From Prionace glauca (taxonomy: Eukaryota; Chordata; Chondrichthyes; Carcharhiniformes; Carcharhinidae): a stretch of 64,000 nt of DNA. Of the stretch, positions 45,110 to 55,529 are shown piece after piece. The stretch's first letter is position 1; each line of letters opens with the position of its first letter. The stretch lies in assembly GCA_037974335.1 (NCBI GenBank), contig CM075760.1, forward strand, positions 19,796,291-19,860,290, in the 5' to 3' direction. The notes beneath the pieces were generated by a model. It was not told the origin of the DNA, did no database searches, and saw only the letters and a program-made list of their open reading frames with translations. Made by a program: the position numbers and the translations under genes.

Positions 45110-45680
45110 ACCAAGACAACAGCGCATGCGCTCTGCTCCTTGCTCAATCAAGATGGAGGCCGTAATCCTGAGCTTCGTCTCCGAAAAAAGACCGGAAGTT
45201 GCAAACACGGGACCTACGGGCTCATAGTCGAGGTTTGAGGCCTTCACCAGATATTTACAAACCCTCCACGCCCATCCGCCAGTTCCACTGCTCCCTCTAT
45301 GTTTCCCCATCCTTACCGGCTGCTGATGAGACAGAGAAACTTCGCTCCGAATGCGGTCACCCACACTGCGCGTGCCACAAACGCCGTTGTTGACTGCGCA
45401 TGTGCATTCTTTCCATATAGTGAATTCCAGTCCCGTCCCTCATTCACTACGATTGGTTGGAGGAGCAGCCGCTCCCGATCGGTCCTCCAGCCCCGCCCCC
45501 TATTCCTATTGGTCCGTACCTGTCGTCAATCAGTTCCCGGGCGTTGTGATGTGGAGCATGCGCAGTGTCATTGGTGCTGGTTTGACCCGGAGAAGCGGAG
45601 TCAGCGTTAGGCGGTGGCTGGGCGGGTCTGGAAACACTTTGTGGATCCGCTTCAGAATCATTGTCAGCCCCCTTGTTTGC
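45110..45680. promoter_or_regulatory. Bidirectional GC-rich promoter between ZNF8 and ZNF9A
   Basis: GCGCATGCGC (NRF1-like) at 45122-45131, 'caagatggag' (YY1-like) near 45147, 'ctgcgcatgtgc' near 45393, GC box 'ccccgccccc' near 45491, inverted CCAAT boxes ('gattggttgg', 'tattggtcc') near 45452 and 45506, and 'gcatgcgcag' near 45557. Unlike 7383 it has no CRE. Confidence 0.6.
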
Positions 45681-45960
45681 AACTGCGGGGCCTCTCCCTC
45701 CTGGGAATAGACCCAGATTAACGGCCCCATTTTGGCTCAGCCACTGGAGGATGGTTCATATCAGAGGATGGGGGAGGGGGACAGTAAGTAATAGGTTACA
45801 CTTTGGCCTCAAATCAATTAGGACTCTGATCTCTGGGAAGGAAGGAAACCCTGGGAGGTGGGCGGGGAGGATTCACAAACACCCGCTGGAGGACCCAACA
45901 CCCCCATATGACCCATTGGTTTTATTGTCAGTCTGCAGACAGGAGCTGGAGAACTGAACC

Positions 45961-46527
45961 CAGTAAAAAGTCTGACCACACCAGGCTTTTGTCCAACCGA
46001 TTTATTTGATAATATTCTCACAAGCTTTCGAGGAGACCATGCAGACGCTACGACAACGGATGAATGAACATCGCTCGACAGTCACCAGGCAAGACTGTTC
46101 CCTTCCTGTTGGCGAACACTTCAGTGGTCACGGGCATTCAGCCTCTGACCCTCGGGCAAGCATTCTCCAAGGCGGCCTTCACGACACACGACAGCGCAGA
46201 GTCGCTGAACAGAGACCGACAGCCAAGTTCCGCACACATGAGGACCTCATGTGTGCGGAACTTGGCTGTCGGTCTCTGTTTAGCGACTCTGCGCTGTCGT
46301 GTGTCGTGAAGGCCGCCTTGGAGAATGCTTGCCCGAGGGTCAGAGGCTGAATGCCCGTGACCGCTGAAGTGTTCGCCAACAGGAAGGGAACAGTCTTGCC
46401 TGGTGACTGTCGAGCGATGTTCATTCATCCGTTGTCGTAGCGTCTGCATGGTCTCCTCGAAAGCTTGTGAGAATATTATCAAATAAATCGGTTGGACTAA
46501 AACCTGGTGTTGTCAGACTTTTTACTG
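45961..46527. mobile_element. Penelope-derived palindrome, two 283 bp arms
   Basis: Two inverted arms (45961-46243 and 46245-46527) meet at 46244 in 'catgaggacctcatg'. Each arm starts with a tail ('agtaaaaagtctgacc', 'tcacaagctttcgaggagac') and contains an identical coding stretch with ETMQTLRQRMNEHRSTVTRQ and GEHFSGHGHS. That is the GIY-YIG-type C-terminal segment, as at 15655-16210. The arms differ at only a few positions by eye. Confidence 0.85.
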
Positions 46528-46599
46528 TGTTTACGCCAGTCTAACGCCGGCATACCCACATCAGAACTGAACCCAGACAGAGGAGTGGGTGAGATGGGT

Positions 46600-46752
46600 T
46601 TGGAAGCCCAGGAAGGAGGAAGAATGTGTGGGATGGGGATTTGGAGATTTGAGCGAACAAGGGAGGGAAAAAATGTTCCACAGAGACCGGAATTATTTGT
46701 TTCAATTTTTTTTTCCCTAGACTGACAGTGGTTTTGTAAACTTCTTTTGCAG
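46600..46752 (+). other. ZNF9A leader/intron block and acceptor
   Basis: Family intron text ('tgggatggggatttgg', 'gagggaaaaaatgttcca') ends at 'cttcttttgcag' (46752), a good 3' splice site. Confidence 0.6.
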
Positions 46753-47112
46753 AATATTTGAAAAGGAAGTTTTACAGGCAGGAAAGTCAAATCAAAATTC
46801 TTACTAAAATTTCACAGTTGCTCGATTTATCAGCACCTGAACACTGTCAATCTTAGAATGTGGAAGGAGAAATGTTTCTCTGTTTTGTCTGTGGGAAAAG
46901 ATTTAAAACATCAGTGTGACTGGAAAAGCACCAAGACACACACAGTGGAGTGAGAGTGTTCCAGTGAACCAACTGTGGAAAGAGCTTTAACCAGTTACAC
47001 AGCGTGAAAAAATATCCCACCATTCAAAGTGAGGTAAAACTGTACATGTTCTGTGTGCAGATGAATCTTGAACTGATTATCCAACCTGCAGAGACACAGG
47101 GATACCGGCACC
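46753..47112 (+). other. Noncoding start of ZNF9A terminal exon, decayed fingers
   Basis: One frame reads MFLCFVCGKRFKTSV, stop, LEKHQDTHSGV, FQ, stop, TNCGKSFNQLHSVKK. These are two fossil fingers of near-normal spacing, with the family stop before LEKH. A third, shifted remnant leads to the ATG. Confidence 0.75.
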
Positions 47113-47703
47113 ATGGAGAAAAGATGGAGATGTGGGGACTGTGGGAAGGGATTCCGTTGCCCATCTGCCCTGGAAACTCATCAATGGGTTCACACTGGGG
47201 AGAGTCCTTTCACCTGTTCCACGTGTGGGCAGGGATTTAGCAAGTCATCCACACTGCAGTCACACCTGCGTGTTCACACTGGAGAGAGGCCATTCATCTG
47301 CTCAGAGTGTGGGAAAGGATTCACTCAGTCAACCAACTTGCTAACACACCATCGAGTTCACACCCGGGAGAGACCATTTACTTGCTCTGAGTGTGGGAAG
47401 AGATTCACTCAGTCCTCCAACCTACTGATACACCAGCGAGTTCACACTGGAGAGAAGTCATTCATCTGCTTTGAGTGTGGGAAGAGATTCACACAGTCAG
47501 CCAACCTGCTGATACACCAGCGAATTCACACTGGAGAGAGACCTTTCACCTGCTCTGCATGTGGGAAGGGATTCAGCAGGTTATCTATCCTACAGGAGCA
47601 CCAGCGCATGCACACCAGGGAGACGCCATTCATCTGCTCTGTTTGTGGGCAGAGATTTACTTGGTCCTCCCTCCTGCTGAGACACAGGCTAGTTCACAAG
47701 TGA
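47113..47703 (+). CDS. C2H2 zinc-finger protein, 7 fingers (ZNF9A)
   Basis: Predicted nuclear DNA-binding protein of 196 residues made of seven C2H2 fingers. The start is the ATG of [10 protein letters not shown]. Finger types are CGDC, CSTC, CSEC (two), CFEC, CSAC and CSVC, with several unusual linkers (TGESPF, TREETPF-like, TGEKSF). All ligands are present. In finger 1 it has Trp (HQWVH) where copy ZNF9B has Arg. It has the full family exon: acceptor 46752, fossil-finger leader, coding part, and a promoter at 45110-45680 shared with ZNF8. A CR1 fragment begins 212 bases after the stop and supplies the rest of the probable 3' UTR. This is the source locus for ZNF9B. No effector domain. Confidence 0.82.
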   Translation: MEKRWRCGDCGKGFRCPSALETHQWVHTGESPFTCSTCGQGFSKSSTLQSHLRVHTGERPFICSECGKGFTQSTNLLTHHRVHTRERPFTCSECGKRFTQSSNLLIHQRVHTGEKSFICFECGKRFTQSANLLIHQRIHTGERPFTCSACGKGFSRLSILQEHQRMHTRETPFICSVCGQRFTWSSLLLRHRLVHK

Positions 47704-47914
47704 TTACGTGAGTTGGATTCTGCTGTTATTGTTGCTGTTAATCACATCCAGGACTGAAACGTGTCTATTCATATACAATGTTGATGGGAGGTGTGTGTCT
47801 GTCCCATTGTTTAGAGTGAATTGAAATTGTGAGTTGAACCATAGAATCCCATAGAACGGCCAGAAGAAGGCCGTTCGGCCCATCAAGGCTGCACCTACTC
47901 TGACCCCTATTTAA

Positions 47915-48654
47915 AGGGCGAAAAGCTGCAGCATGCTACGGTGCAGAGGGACCTGGGGGTCCTTGTGCATGAGTCGCAAAAACCCAGTCTGCAGGTGCAA
48001 ATGGGATGCTGGCCTTTATAGCGAGGGGGACAGAATATAAAAGCAGGGAGGTCTTGCTGCAACTGTATAGGGCACTGGTGAGGCCGCAGCTGGAGTATGG
48101 TGTGCAGTTTTGGTCGCCACACTTGCGCAAGGATATTTTGGCCTTGGAGGGAGTGCAGAGAAGGTTCACTAGGCTGATACATGAGATGAGGGGGTTGGAC
48201 TATGAAGAGAGACTAAATAGACTGGGTCTGTATTTGCTGGAGTTGAGAAGAATGAGGGGGGATCTTATAGAGACGTATAAGATAATGAAGGGGATGGATA
48301 GGTAGAGGTAGAGGTAGAGAGATTCTTCCTGCTTAGAAAGGACAGCAGGACTAGAGAGCACAGCCTCAAGATAAGGGGGGACAGTTTTGATGAGAGTTGA
48401 GGAGGAACTTCTTCACTCAAAGGGTGGTGAATCTCTGGAATTCTCTGCCCATTGAAGTGGTGGAGGCTACCTCGCTAAATATATTTAAGTCACGGGTAGA
48501 TAGGTTTCTGATAGACAAGGGAATTAAGGGTTATGGGGAGAAAGTGGGAAAGTGGAACTGATCCACTTCAGATCAGCCATGATCTTATTGAATGGCGGGG
48601 CAGGCTCGAAGGGCTAGATGGCCTACTCCTGCTCCTATTTCTTATGTTCTTATG
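47915..48654 (+). mobile_element. CR1 LINE fragment in ZNF9A 3' UTR
   Basis: Starts 'aagggcgaaaagctgcagca' in the RT C-terminal region and reads LVRPQLEYGVQFWSPHLRKD. It has a deletion after GAGTCGCAAAAACCCAG...CAGGTGCA and frame breaks near 48302. It ends in TTCTTATGTTCTTATG. Confidence 0.8.
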
Positions 48655-49500
48655 ACTGTGGCTATTGTACTGAGATGGGTAGAAAACTGATTGGCAGACA
48701 GGAAACAAAGAATCGGATTAAACGGGTGTTTTTCCAATGGGCAGGCAGTGACTATTTGGATAACTCAGGATCAGTGCTGGGGCCTCAGTTACTCACCTGC
48801 CATGGGTCTTGGGTTTTTTTTCCAGTTTATTATGCATCATTTTTAAAATGTTGCTTCCTAATAATCTAATTTAAAACCGTGGATAAACTCAACCCGCTTA
48901 TGGAAAATCAGTGACTCTCTGATCAAGAATCTTACTGACTACTGCTTACATTCTGGTCACCGTATTATTTTTTTAAACATCCAGGCGCTGGAGAGGGTGC
49001 AGAGAAGATTTTAATGATGAGATTTTAATGTAGAAGCCAGCTCACCACCACCTTCTGAAAGGCAATCAGGGATTAGCCATAAATGCTGGCAAAGCCAGCA
49101 ATGCCCACATCCCATAAATGACTTTCAAAATGTGTGTGTGTTTTTATCAGGAAAGGATTGACAGACGAGCTCTGCTTTCTTGAGAAATGAAGGCTGAGGG
49201 GTAACCTGAGCAGAGGTCCTCAAAATTATAAAAATGTTTAGACACTGAAATAGTGTTTCCTCTTGAGGGGAAGAGCAAAATGTAAAGTTTATTTATTCGT
49301 CACAAGTAAGCTTACATTAACACTGCAGTGAAGTTACTGGGAAACTGGAGACCATCAATTTAAAACAGTCATTAAGAAATCCAATAGGAAATCCAGGATA
49401 AATTTCTCCACACAGAGTGGTGAGAATATGGAAATCACAACTACAGGGAGTGAAATGAACAATCTAGACGTGTTTCAGGGGAATCTCAACAAATACTTAC
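48655..49500 (+). mobile_element. Old CR1 LINE with SINE insertions
   Basis: RT remnants: 'cagacaggaaacaaagaatc', 'atcagtgctggggcctcag', then near 48945-49010 'tctggtcaccgtattat' and 'ggagagggtgcagagaagat', and 49140-49490. A tRNA-type SINE tail (49025-49130) and a V-SINE tail (49276-49345, 'taaagtttatttattcgtca') interrupt it. Confidence 0.55.
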
Positions 49501-49554
49501 GAATGATTTATTTCAAAAAGACTAAAACAATAAAGTGACAGGAGATGATTTGAA

Positions 49555-49682
49555 GTGTGTGTGTGTGTGTGTGAGAGACTCTGTGTGTGTGTGTGTGTGT
49601 GTGTGAGAGACTCTGTGTGTGTGTGTGTGTGTGAGACTCTGTGTGTGTGTGTGAGACTCTGTGTGTGTGTGTGCGTGCGTAT
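49555..49682 (+). repeat. (GT)n microsatellite with AGAGACTCT spacers
   Basis: Five GT runs of decreasing length separated by GAGAGACTCT or GAGACTCT, and a final GTGCGTGCG. The spacer-plus-run unit of about 20-30 bp has itself been duplicated. Confidence 0.85.
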
Positions 49683-50097
49683 GTTGCTTTTCATTGATGT
49701 CACAGAAACCTTCCTCTGTCTGAGCAGACAATCTGCTCCTGAATGATGTGAATTGTACAACTCAGAGATTCTCCATTCAGAATGACCATGTGCTGTGTAA
49801 AACCTGACATCTCCACAACCAGACTCCATTTCTCCTGGAACAACGTGAAGTGACTACAATTTTCTAGATTGATTTCTTTGCTCTCAGTATTTTCTCAGTT
49901 CATAAACTCCATCATTATCCTTGAACACACCCATGGTCTCCACTTTAAATACTTCCCTTTTCTTACCAACATCTAGCAATTGGATTGCTGCAATTACAGG
50001 AACCCATTCTGTAAATCTGATTCCCACCTAACACCAACCCATATCCCCATCTGAGTTCCAGATTTTAATGAGATTTCTCAAAACACAGCCAGCCAGG
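49683..50097. other. Spacer with no recognised gene
   Basis: AT-rich DNA between the microsatellite and a SINE; no coding, repeat or regulatory signal that I can support. Confidence 0.45.
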
Positions 50098-50345
50098 CAG
50101 CACGGTGGTTAGCATTGCTGCCTCACAGTGCTAGGAACCCGGGTCTGTGTGGAGTCTGCACATTCTCCCTGTGTATGTGGGTTTACTCCCACACTCCAAA
50201 AATGTGCAGATTAGATCGATTGGCCATGCTAAATTGGCTCTTAGTGTCGGGGATTGGCAGGATAATAAATGGGTTACGAGGATAGGACTGAATGGGATCA
50301 TTGTCAGTATAGGCTCAGTGACTCCTTCTGTACTGCACGGATTCA
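50098..50345 (+). mobile_element. V-SINE (HE1-like)
   Basis: Head 'agcacggtggttagcattgc' and 'acagtgctaggaacccgggt', core 'gtgtatgtgggtttactccc', 'acactccaaaaatgtgcaga', then 'ttggccatgctaaattggct' and a tail ending near 'ccttctgtactgc'. Confidence 0.75.
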
Positions 50346-50516
50346 ATACTGTCTGTACTATCATTACATTGGATCCAATACTGTGTTCACTAACACACTA
50401 CAGCCTGACTCTTGTTATTGGAATAAAAACTGTGTTTGTTAAGCTCAGAGTAAGTAAATCAAGCCAATCCATGATGAAGGCTCATCCAGCCACGAAACAT
50501 TGGCTGGAATCTCTCT

Positions 50517-50895
50517 GTAAGTCTCACAACACCAGGTTAAAGTCCAACAGGTTTATTTGGTGGCACAAGCCACAAGCTTTTGGAGTGCCGACCTTCATCA
50601 GGGGAGTGGAAGACCTGTTCGCAAACAAGTCATATAAAGACACAAACTCAATTTACAAAATAATGGTTGGAATGTGAGTTTTTACAGGTAATAAAGTCTT
50701 AAAGTACAGACAGTGTGAGTGGAGAGAGGGTTAAACACAGGTTAAAGAGACGTGTATTATCTCCAGACAGGACAGTTAGTGAGATTTTGCAAGCCCAGGT
50801 GAGTCGTGGGGATTACAGGTAGTGCGGCATGAACCCAAGATCCCAGTTGAGGCCGTCCTCGTGTGCGGAATTGGCTATTAGTGTCTGCTCAGCCA
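50517..50895 (-). mobile_element. Penelope-like 3' tail
   Basis: 'gtaagtctcacaacaccagg' to 'gtgcggaattggctattagt', the same order as 15655-16030. It ends before the GIY-YIG-like coding part. Confidence 0.65.
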
Positions 50896-50984
50896 TTCAC
50901 AGAAAAGCTATTCTATTGAATGGCGGGGTATTTACCCAGCATCACTCGCGGCGGTGAATGTCTCCTATCCTCGTCACACTGTAG

Positions 50985-51300
50985 CAATGCGCAGGCGCAG
51001 AACTGCCCCAGTCTGGAGCATGCGCAGTGGCAGTGCTGGACGGAGGAAGCTGCTGCTTTCTTGTCTCTGCGGCGGGTAAGGTAGCGGCGAGTCCGAGCGA
51101 TCGGAGGGCGCAGGGAGGTGATCGGAATAGGTTTATAAATACCAAGTAAAAGCATTGAACCCCGAATCAGAAGGTCCAGGCCAGCCCCGCGGTTGTCCGG
51201 AATCACCCCGCTTCCAGCCGTTAGAGACCCCGGTTAAACAGCCGCCATCTTGAGAGGGAGCCGTGTGCGGAGGTGCGCATGCGTGGCCAGCCCTGTCAGC
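50985..51300. promoter_or_regulatory. GC-rich island, probable ZNF10 promoter
   Basis: 'tgcgcaggcgcag' near 50989, 'gcatgcgcag' near 51018, 'gccgccatcttga' (YY1-like) near 51241 and 'tgcgcatgcgtgg' near 51275. A GGGTAAGG donor (GT at 51077-51078) follows 'tctctgcggc' on the plus strand. With the acceptor at 55422 this would give ZNF10 a 4.3 kb first intron. Confidence 0.55.
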
Positions 51301-51403
51301 AGGAGGAGATAATGTTGTTGCTGACAGCAGCAGGAACAATCCTGACTGTGTCCCCACCCCCAGCAAAACTAGGGAACATTTTCCAGCACTTGATCAATGG
51401 CCT

Positions 51404-51888
51404 CTCCCTGGAGAGGGAGCATGCGGTGTCCGCGGGCGCAGTCGATGCCTTAAGAACATAAGAAATAGGATAGGCTATCTAGCCCTTCGAGCCTGCCCCG
51501 CCATTCAATAAGATCGTGGCTGATCTGAAGTGGATCAGTTCCACTTTCCCTCTTTCTCCCCGTAACCCTGAATTCCCTTGTCTGTCAGAAACCTATCTAC
51601 CCGTGACTTAAATATATTTAGTGAGGTAGCCTCCACCACTTCAATGGGCAGAGAATTCCCTTGATTCACCACCTTTTGAGTGAGTTCCGCCTTCCGCGCC
51701 CGCTGGACACCGCAGGGGCTGAGGTGCATGACAGACCCCGACAATTGCATTTTGATTTGATGTGTTTTAAGTTTCTTTTGTACTTTTTGTTTTTGTTCGG
51801 GCCGTTCCCCCTTCCTTTTGGGGAGCTGCCCCTTTTACTTTGTCCTAATGTAATTTGACTTTGTTTATTTGGTTTGGCCTTAAAAGAG
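51404..51888 (+). repeat. Dispersed repeat, split by CR1
   Basis: Second copy of 7901-8137. Its halves are 51404-51450 and 51684-51888. 'gcggtgtccgcgggcgc' in the first half pairs with 'gcgcccgctggacaccgc' in the second, so the uninterrupted repeat would fold into a 17 bp stem. Confidence 0.6.
51451..51683 (-). mobile_element. CR1 LINE 3' end, antisense
   Basis: Starts 'aagaacataagaaatagga', ends inside ORF2 at 'caccaccttttgagtgag'. CCTT flanks it on both sides, a possible short target-site duplication. Confidence 0.8.
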
Positions 51889-51924
51889 TTTGATCCATGG
51901 CCTCATGTGCTGTGGTGTTTCAAA

Positions 51925-52525
51925 ATCTACATTGAATCCAAGAGTTGGGATGTCTTGTTGAAGTTGTACAAGACCACACTTGGAGTACTGTGGAGTTCTG
52001 TTCATCCTATTATAGAAAGGATATTATTAAACTAGAAAGAGTGCAGAAAAGATTTACTAGGATTCCAACGGGACTTGATGGATTGAGTTATAAGGAGAGG
52101 CTGGATAGACTGTGACTTTTTTCTCTGGAGTGTAGGAGGCTGAGGGGTGATCTTATCGAGGTCTATAAAATAATGAGGGGCACAGATCAGCGAGATAGTC
52201 AATATCTTTTCCCAAAGGTAGGGGAGTCTAAAACTAGAGGGCATAGCTTTAAGGTGAGAGGGGAAATACAAAAGTGTCCAGAAAGGCAATTTTTTCACAT
52301 AGAGGGTGGTGAGTGTCTGGAACAAGCTGCCAGAGGCAGTAGTAGAGGGGGGTACAATTTTGTCCATTAAAAAGCATTTAGACAGTTACAAAGGAGAGGA
52401 TGGCTATAGAGGGATATGGGCCAAACGTGGGCAATTGGGATTAATTTAGTGGTTTAAAAAAAGGGGCTGCATTGAGAAGTTAGATCGAAAGGCCTGTTTC
52501 CATGCTGTAAACCTCTATGACTCAA
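51925..52525 (+). mobile_element. Old CR1 LINE 3' region
   Basis: 'agagttgggatgtcttgttg' onwards parallels 37780-38250. RT C-terminal signatures are in broken frames; it ends 'ggcctgtttccatgctgtaa'. Confidence 0.7.
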
Positions 52526-52944
52526 TTACATACTTTTTACTTGTTGTGAGATTTCCTGCCTCTACCACCTTTCCTCCGTTTCTCTCTCCATGGACTCTGA
52601 CCAGAATTCTCTGGCCATTCATGCCGGTAGGATTCTGCATTCCTGCCGGCAGCGCACACCTCCGCCCGTGGGTTTTCTGCTGGTGTGGGGTGATGTTAAT
52701 GTGAATTCCCATGGGGAGCAGTTGATCAGAGAGTCCTGCTGCTAGCAAACATCACATCACTTCCCATCAGCGGGAAACACACTGCTGGGAGGCCGGAGAA
52801 TCTTACCCACTGTCTGACCTGTGAGTATTTCCAGCATTTTCTGTGTTTATTTCAGATATCCCACAGCTGCTCTATTTTGCTATTATTTTATTGGAGGCAT
52901 TGCTCACAGAACCAACTTTAGAAACACGATTGACTAATTTTTTT
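52526..52944. other. Spacer with a hairpin-repeat arm
   Basis: 52820-52860 ('tatttccagcattttctgtg') is an arm of the foldback repeat at 11538. The rest carries nothing I recognise. Confidence 0.4.
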
Positions 52945-53429
52945 AATCCACAGATGCTCTGGTCCGCCTTGTTGTCCAACAAGGGGCATACACGCGATGG
53001 GTCGTGCGAGGGCTGCTCTTGGATGTTGCTTCGAGAGTTGCCTAGTGCTTCATGTCGTTAGCGTACACTTAAACTGATGGGCAACATGACTGCTCAGTGA
53101 CTATCACTGTTTGTTGTGCAGATACATGGATTTGGGCCAGTATCTGTGGGAGTTTGCACATTCTCCCCGTGCTTGGATGGGTTATCTCCGGGAGCTCAGG
53201 TTTCCTCCCACACCCCAAAAAACGTGCACTGAGGCTGATTGGCAGTAACACATTGTCCCTAAATTAGTCTCCCCTCAATCTGGTTATAATTCCTTTATTG
53301 TGGAGTCCAATAGGCGTAGACAAAGGTCGTAGGGAGAAGAGGGCACTCACAATGTTAAAATGGTGGCACAGGCTCATTGGGCCGAAGGGCCGGTTTCCCA
53401 GGCTGTGTTGTTCTCTGTTCTTTGTAATT
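52945..53429 (+). mobile_element. 3' UTR of second-subfamily CR1 with SINE-like core
   Basis: 'cttgttgtccaacaaggggc' corresponds to 23255-23285, and the SINE-like core ('gggttatctccgggagctca', 'ggtttcctcccacacccc') and end ('gggccgaagggccggtttcc') follow in the same order as in 22108-23700. No RT part remains. Confidence 0.7.
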
Positions 53430-53530
53430 ATGAAACAAAATGCTGGAAAATCTCAACAGGTCAGACAGCATCTGTGGGGATGGAACGAAAGTCTGAAACA
53501 TTGACTCTGTTCTCTCTCACAGATCAGCTC
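53430..53530 (-). repeat. Hairpin-repeat arm
   Basis: 'caaaatgctggaaaatctca', 'cagacagcatctgtggggat' and 'ctctcacagatcagctcc' match the repeat at 11538-11690. Confidence 0.45.
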
Positions 53531-53693
53531 CTGTGATCCTTGGGTGGAGTTTGAGGGATTGGAAGATTCTGTTAAGGTCCTGGTTAGTTGTGAGTAAATA
53601 AAATCCCTATTCTTCACTTCCTGCCTCTTTCCCTCTCCTCCCATGTATCCAATAGTCATGTGTAGACCCACCTCCCTTCCCTGAAGGGTGTTA

Positions 53694-54435
53694 CATAAGA
53701 ACATAAGAAATAGGAGCAGGAGTAGGCCATCTAGCCCTTCGAACCTGCCCCGCCATTCAATAAGATCATGGCTGATCTGAAGTGGATCAGTTCCACTTTC
53801 CCACTTTCTCCCCATAACCCTTAATTCCCTTGTCTATCAGAAACCTATCTACCCGTGACTTAAATATATTTAGCGAGGTAGCCTCCACCACTTCAACGGG
53901 CAGAGAATTCCAGAGATTCACCACCCTTTGAGTGAAGAAGTTCCTCCTCAACTCTCATCTAAACTGTCCCCCCTTATCTTGAGGCTGTGCCCTCTAGTCC
54001 TGCTGTCCTTTCTAAGCAGGAAGAATCTCTCTACCTCTACCTATCCATCCCCTTCATTATCTTATACGTCTCTATAAGATCCCCCCTCATTCTTCTCAAT
54101 TCCAGCAAATACAGACCCAGTCTATTTAGTCTCTCTTCATAGTCCAACCCCCTCATCTCCGGTATCAGCCTAGTGAACCTCCTCTGCACTCCCTCCAAGG
54201 CCAAAATATCCTTGTGCAAGTGCGGCGACCAAAACTGCACACCGTACTCCAGCTGCGGCCTCACCAGTGCCCTATACAGTTGCAGCAAGACCTCCCTGCT
54301 TTTATATTCTGTCCCCCTTGCTATAAAGGCCAGCATCCCATTTGCACCTGCAGACTGGGTTTTTGCGACTCATGCACAAGGACCCCCAGGTCCCTCTGCA
54401 CCATAGCATGCTGCAGCTTTTCGCCCTTTAAATAG
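53694..54435 (-). mobile_element. CR1 LINE fragment of copy B
   Basis: Antisense equivalent of 47915-48654, same 5' truncation point and same internal deletion; a few substitutions differ (for example EYGVQFWSPHLHKD against HLRKD, and IPEMRG against IHEMRG). Confidence 0.85.
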
Positions 54436-55260
54436 GGGTCAGAGTAGGTGCAGCCTTGATGGGCCGAATGGCCTTCTTCTGGCCGTTCTATGGGATTCTA
54501 TGGTTCAACTCACAATTTCAATTCACTCTAAACAATGGGACAGACACACACCTCCCATCAACATTGTATATGAATAGACACGTTTCAGTCCTGGATGTGA
54601 TTAACAGCAACAATAACAGCAGAATCCAACTCACGTAATCACTTGTGAACTAGCCTGTGTCTCAGCAGGAGGGAGGACCAAGTAAATCTCTGCCCACAAA
54701 CAGAGCAGATGAATGGCGTCTCCCTGGTGTGCATGCGCTGGTGCTCCTGTAGGATAGATAACCTGCTGAATCCCTTCCCACATGCAGAGCAGGTGAAAGG
54801 TCTCTCTCCAGTGTGAATTCGCTGGTGTATCAGCAGGTTGGCTGACTGTGTGAATCTCTTCCCACACTCAAAGCAGATGAATGACTTCTCTCCAGTGTGA
54901 ACTCGCTGGTGTATCAGTAGGTTGGAGGACTGAGTGAATCTCTTCCCACACTCAGAGCAAGTAAATGGTCTCTCCCGGGTGTGAACTCGATGGTGTGTTA
55001 GCAAGTTGGTTGACTGAGTGAATCCTTTCCCACACTCTGAGCAGATGAATGGCCTCTCTCCAGTGTGAACACGCAGGTGTGACTGCAGTGTGGATGACTT
55101 GCTAAATCCCTGCCCACACGTGGAACAGGTGAAAGGACTCTCCCCAGTGTGAACCCGTTGATGAGTTTCCAGAGCAGATGGGCAACGGAATCCCTTCCCA
55201 CAGTCCCCACATCTCCATCTTTTGTCCATGGTGCCGGTATCCCTGTGTCTCTGCAGGTTG
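53694..55260 (-). repeat. Inverted duplication, copy B (ZNF9B exon plus CR1)
   Basis: Inverted copy of 47083-48654. It lacks the family leader and acceptor of copy A: homology ends at 'caacctgcag' inside the exon. Its other end is exactly the CR1 3' terminus (53694-53709). It lies between the ZNF10 promoter and the ZNF10 terminal exon. Confidence 0.9.
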
Positions 55261-55343
55261 AGCCAGTTGGGTTTTTGTGGAGATTGAGCAGTTTTCATGA
55301 TCACTTTTTCCTCCTGCTGGCCCCACAAATTTACTACATTCAT
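54639..55343 (-). CDS. C2H2 zinc-finger protein, 7 fingers, recent copy (ZNF9B)
   Basis: Predicted DNA-binding protein; its seven fingers match ZNF9A in every residue I compared except Arg for Trp in HQRVH and Asp for Glu at MDKRW. The family ATG is at 55229 (196 residues). An ATG at 55343 would add 38 residues ([14 protein letters not shown]...) encoded by DNA at the insertion site, giving 234 residues and a new N-terminus. Upstream of 55260 there is no family leader, acceptor or promoter. Expression would need a local promoter; the antisense side of ZNF10's intron is the only context. It was copied from ZNF9A together with the CR1 behind it (see findings). It may be a processed-like copy with an intact ORF or a young pseudogene without a promoter. 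Confidence 0.7.
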   Translation of the reverse strand: MNVVNLWGQQEEKVIMKTAQSPQKPNWLNLQRHRDTGTMDKRWRCGDCGKGFRCPSALETHQRVHTGESPFTCSTCGQGFSKSSTLQSHLRVHTGERPFICSECGKGFTQSTNLLTHHRVHTRERPFTCSECGKRFTQSSNLLIHQRVHTGEKSFICFECGKRFTQSANLLIHQRIHTGERPFTCSACGKGFSRLSILQEHQRMHTRETPFICSVCGQRFTWSSLLLRHRLVHK

Positions 55344-55422
55344 TCAGCTCACATTCACAGGTTGCTTTTGTGTTTGTGTGAACTCTCTCTCACTCCCTTT
55401 TTTTCTTTTTTTAAAATCACAG

Positions 55423-55529
55423 GATTGAGGAGGAGGGGGATTGACAATCAGGAATCTCGAATCAAACATCACACCAGAATCTGAGAATCATCCAGTTTGT
55501 CATAACCTGAATATCACAGGACTTCCAAC
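55423..55529 (+). other. Short noncoding start of ZNF10 terminal exon
   Basis: A long pyrimidine tract and ATCACAG end at 55422; the leader 'caggaatctcgaatcaaaca' and 'cataacctgaatatcaca' are family text. It is only 107 bases, so the fossil fingers of the other genes are absent and the ATG sits earlier. Confidence 0.65.

Larger units (their letters stand above)
47083..48654 (+). repeat. Inverted duplication, copy A (ZNF9A exon plus CR1)
   Basis: This 1.57 kb block (ZNF coding exon, 3' UTR and a 5'-truncated CR1) recurs inverted at 53694-55260 with few differences. The left edge is at 'caacctgcagagacacaggg'. The right edge is the CR1 3' terminus TTCTTATGTTCTTATG. The CR1 insertion point in the 3' UTR is identical in both, so the CR1 was there before the copying. 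Confidence 0.9.

Noticed and set aside
49497-49829. Frames of His/Thr/Ser or Val/Cys repeats over the GT tract
   Set aside because: Microsatellite translation artefacts.
50147-50677. 176-codon plus-strand frame
   Set aside because: It spans a SINE and a Penelope-like tail in unrelated registers.
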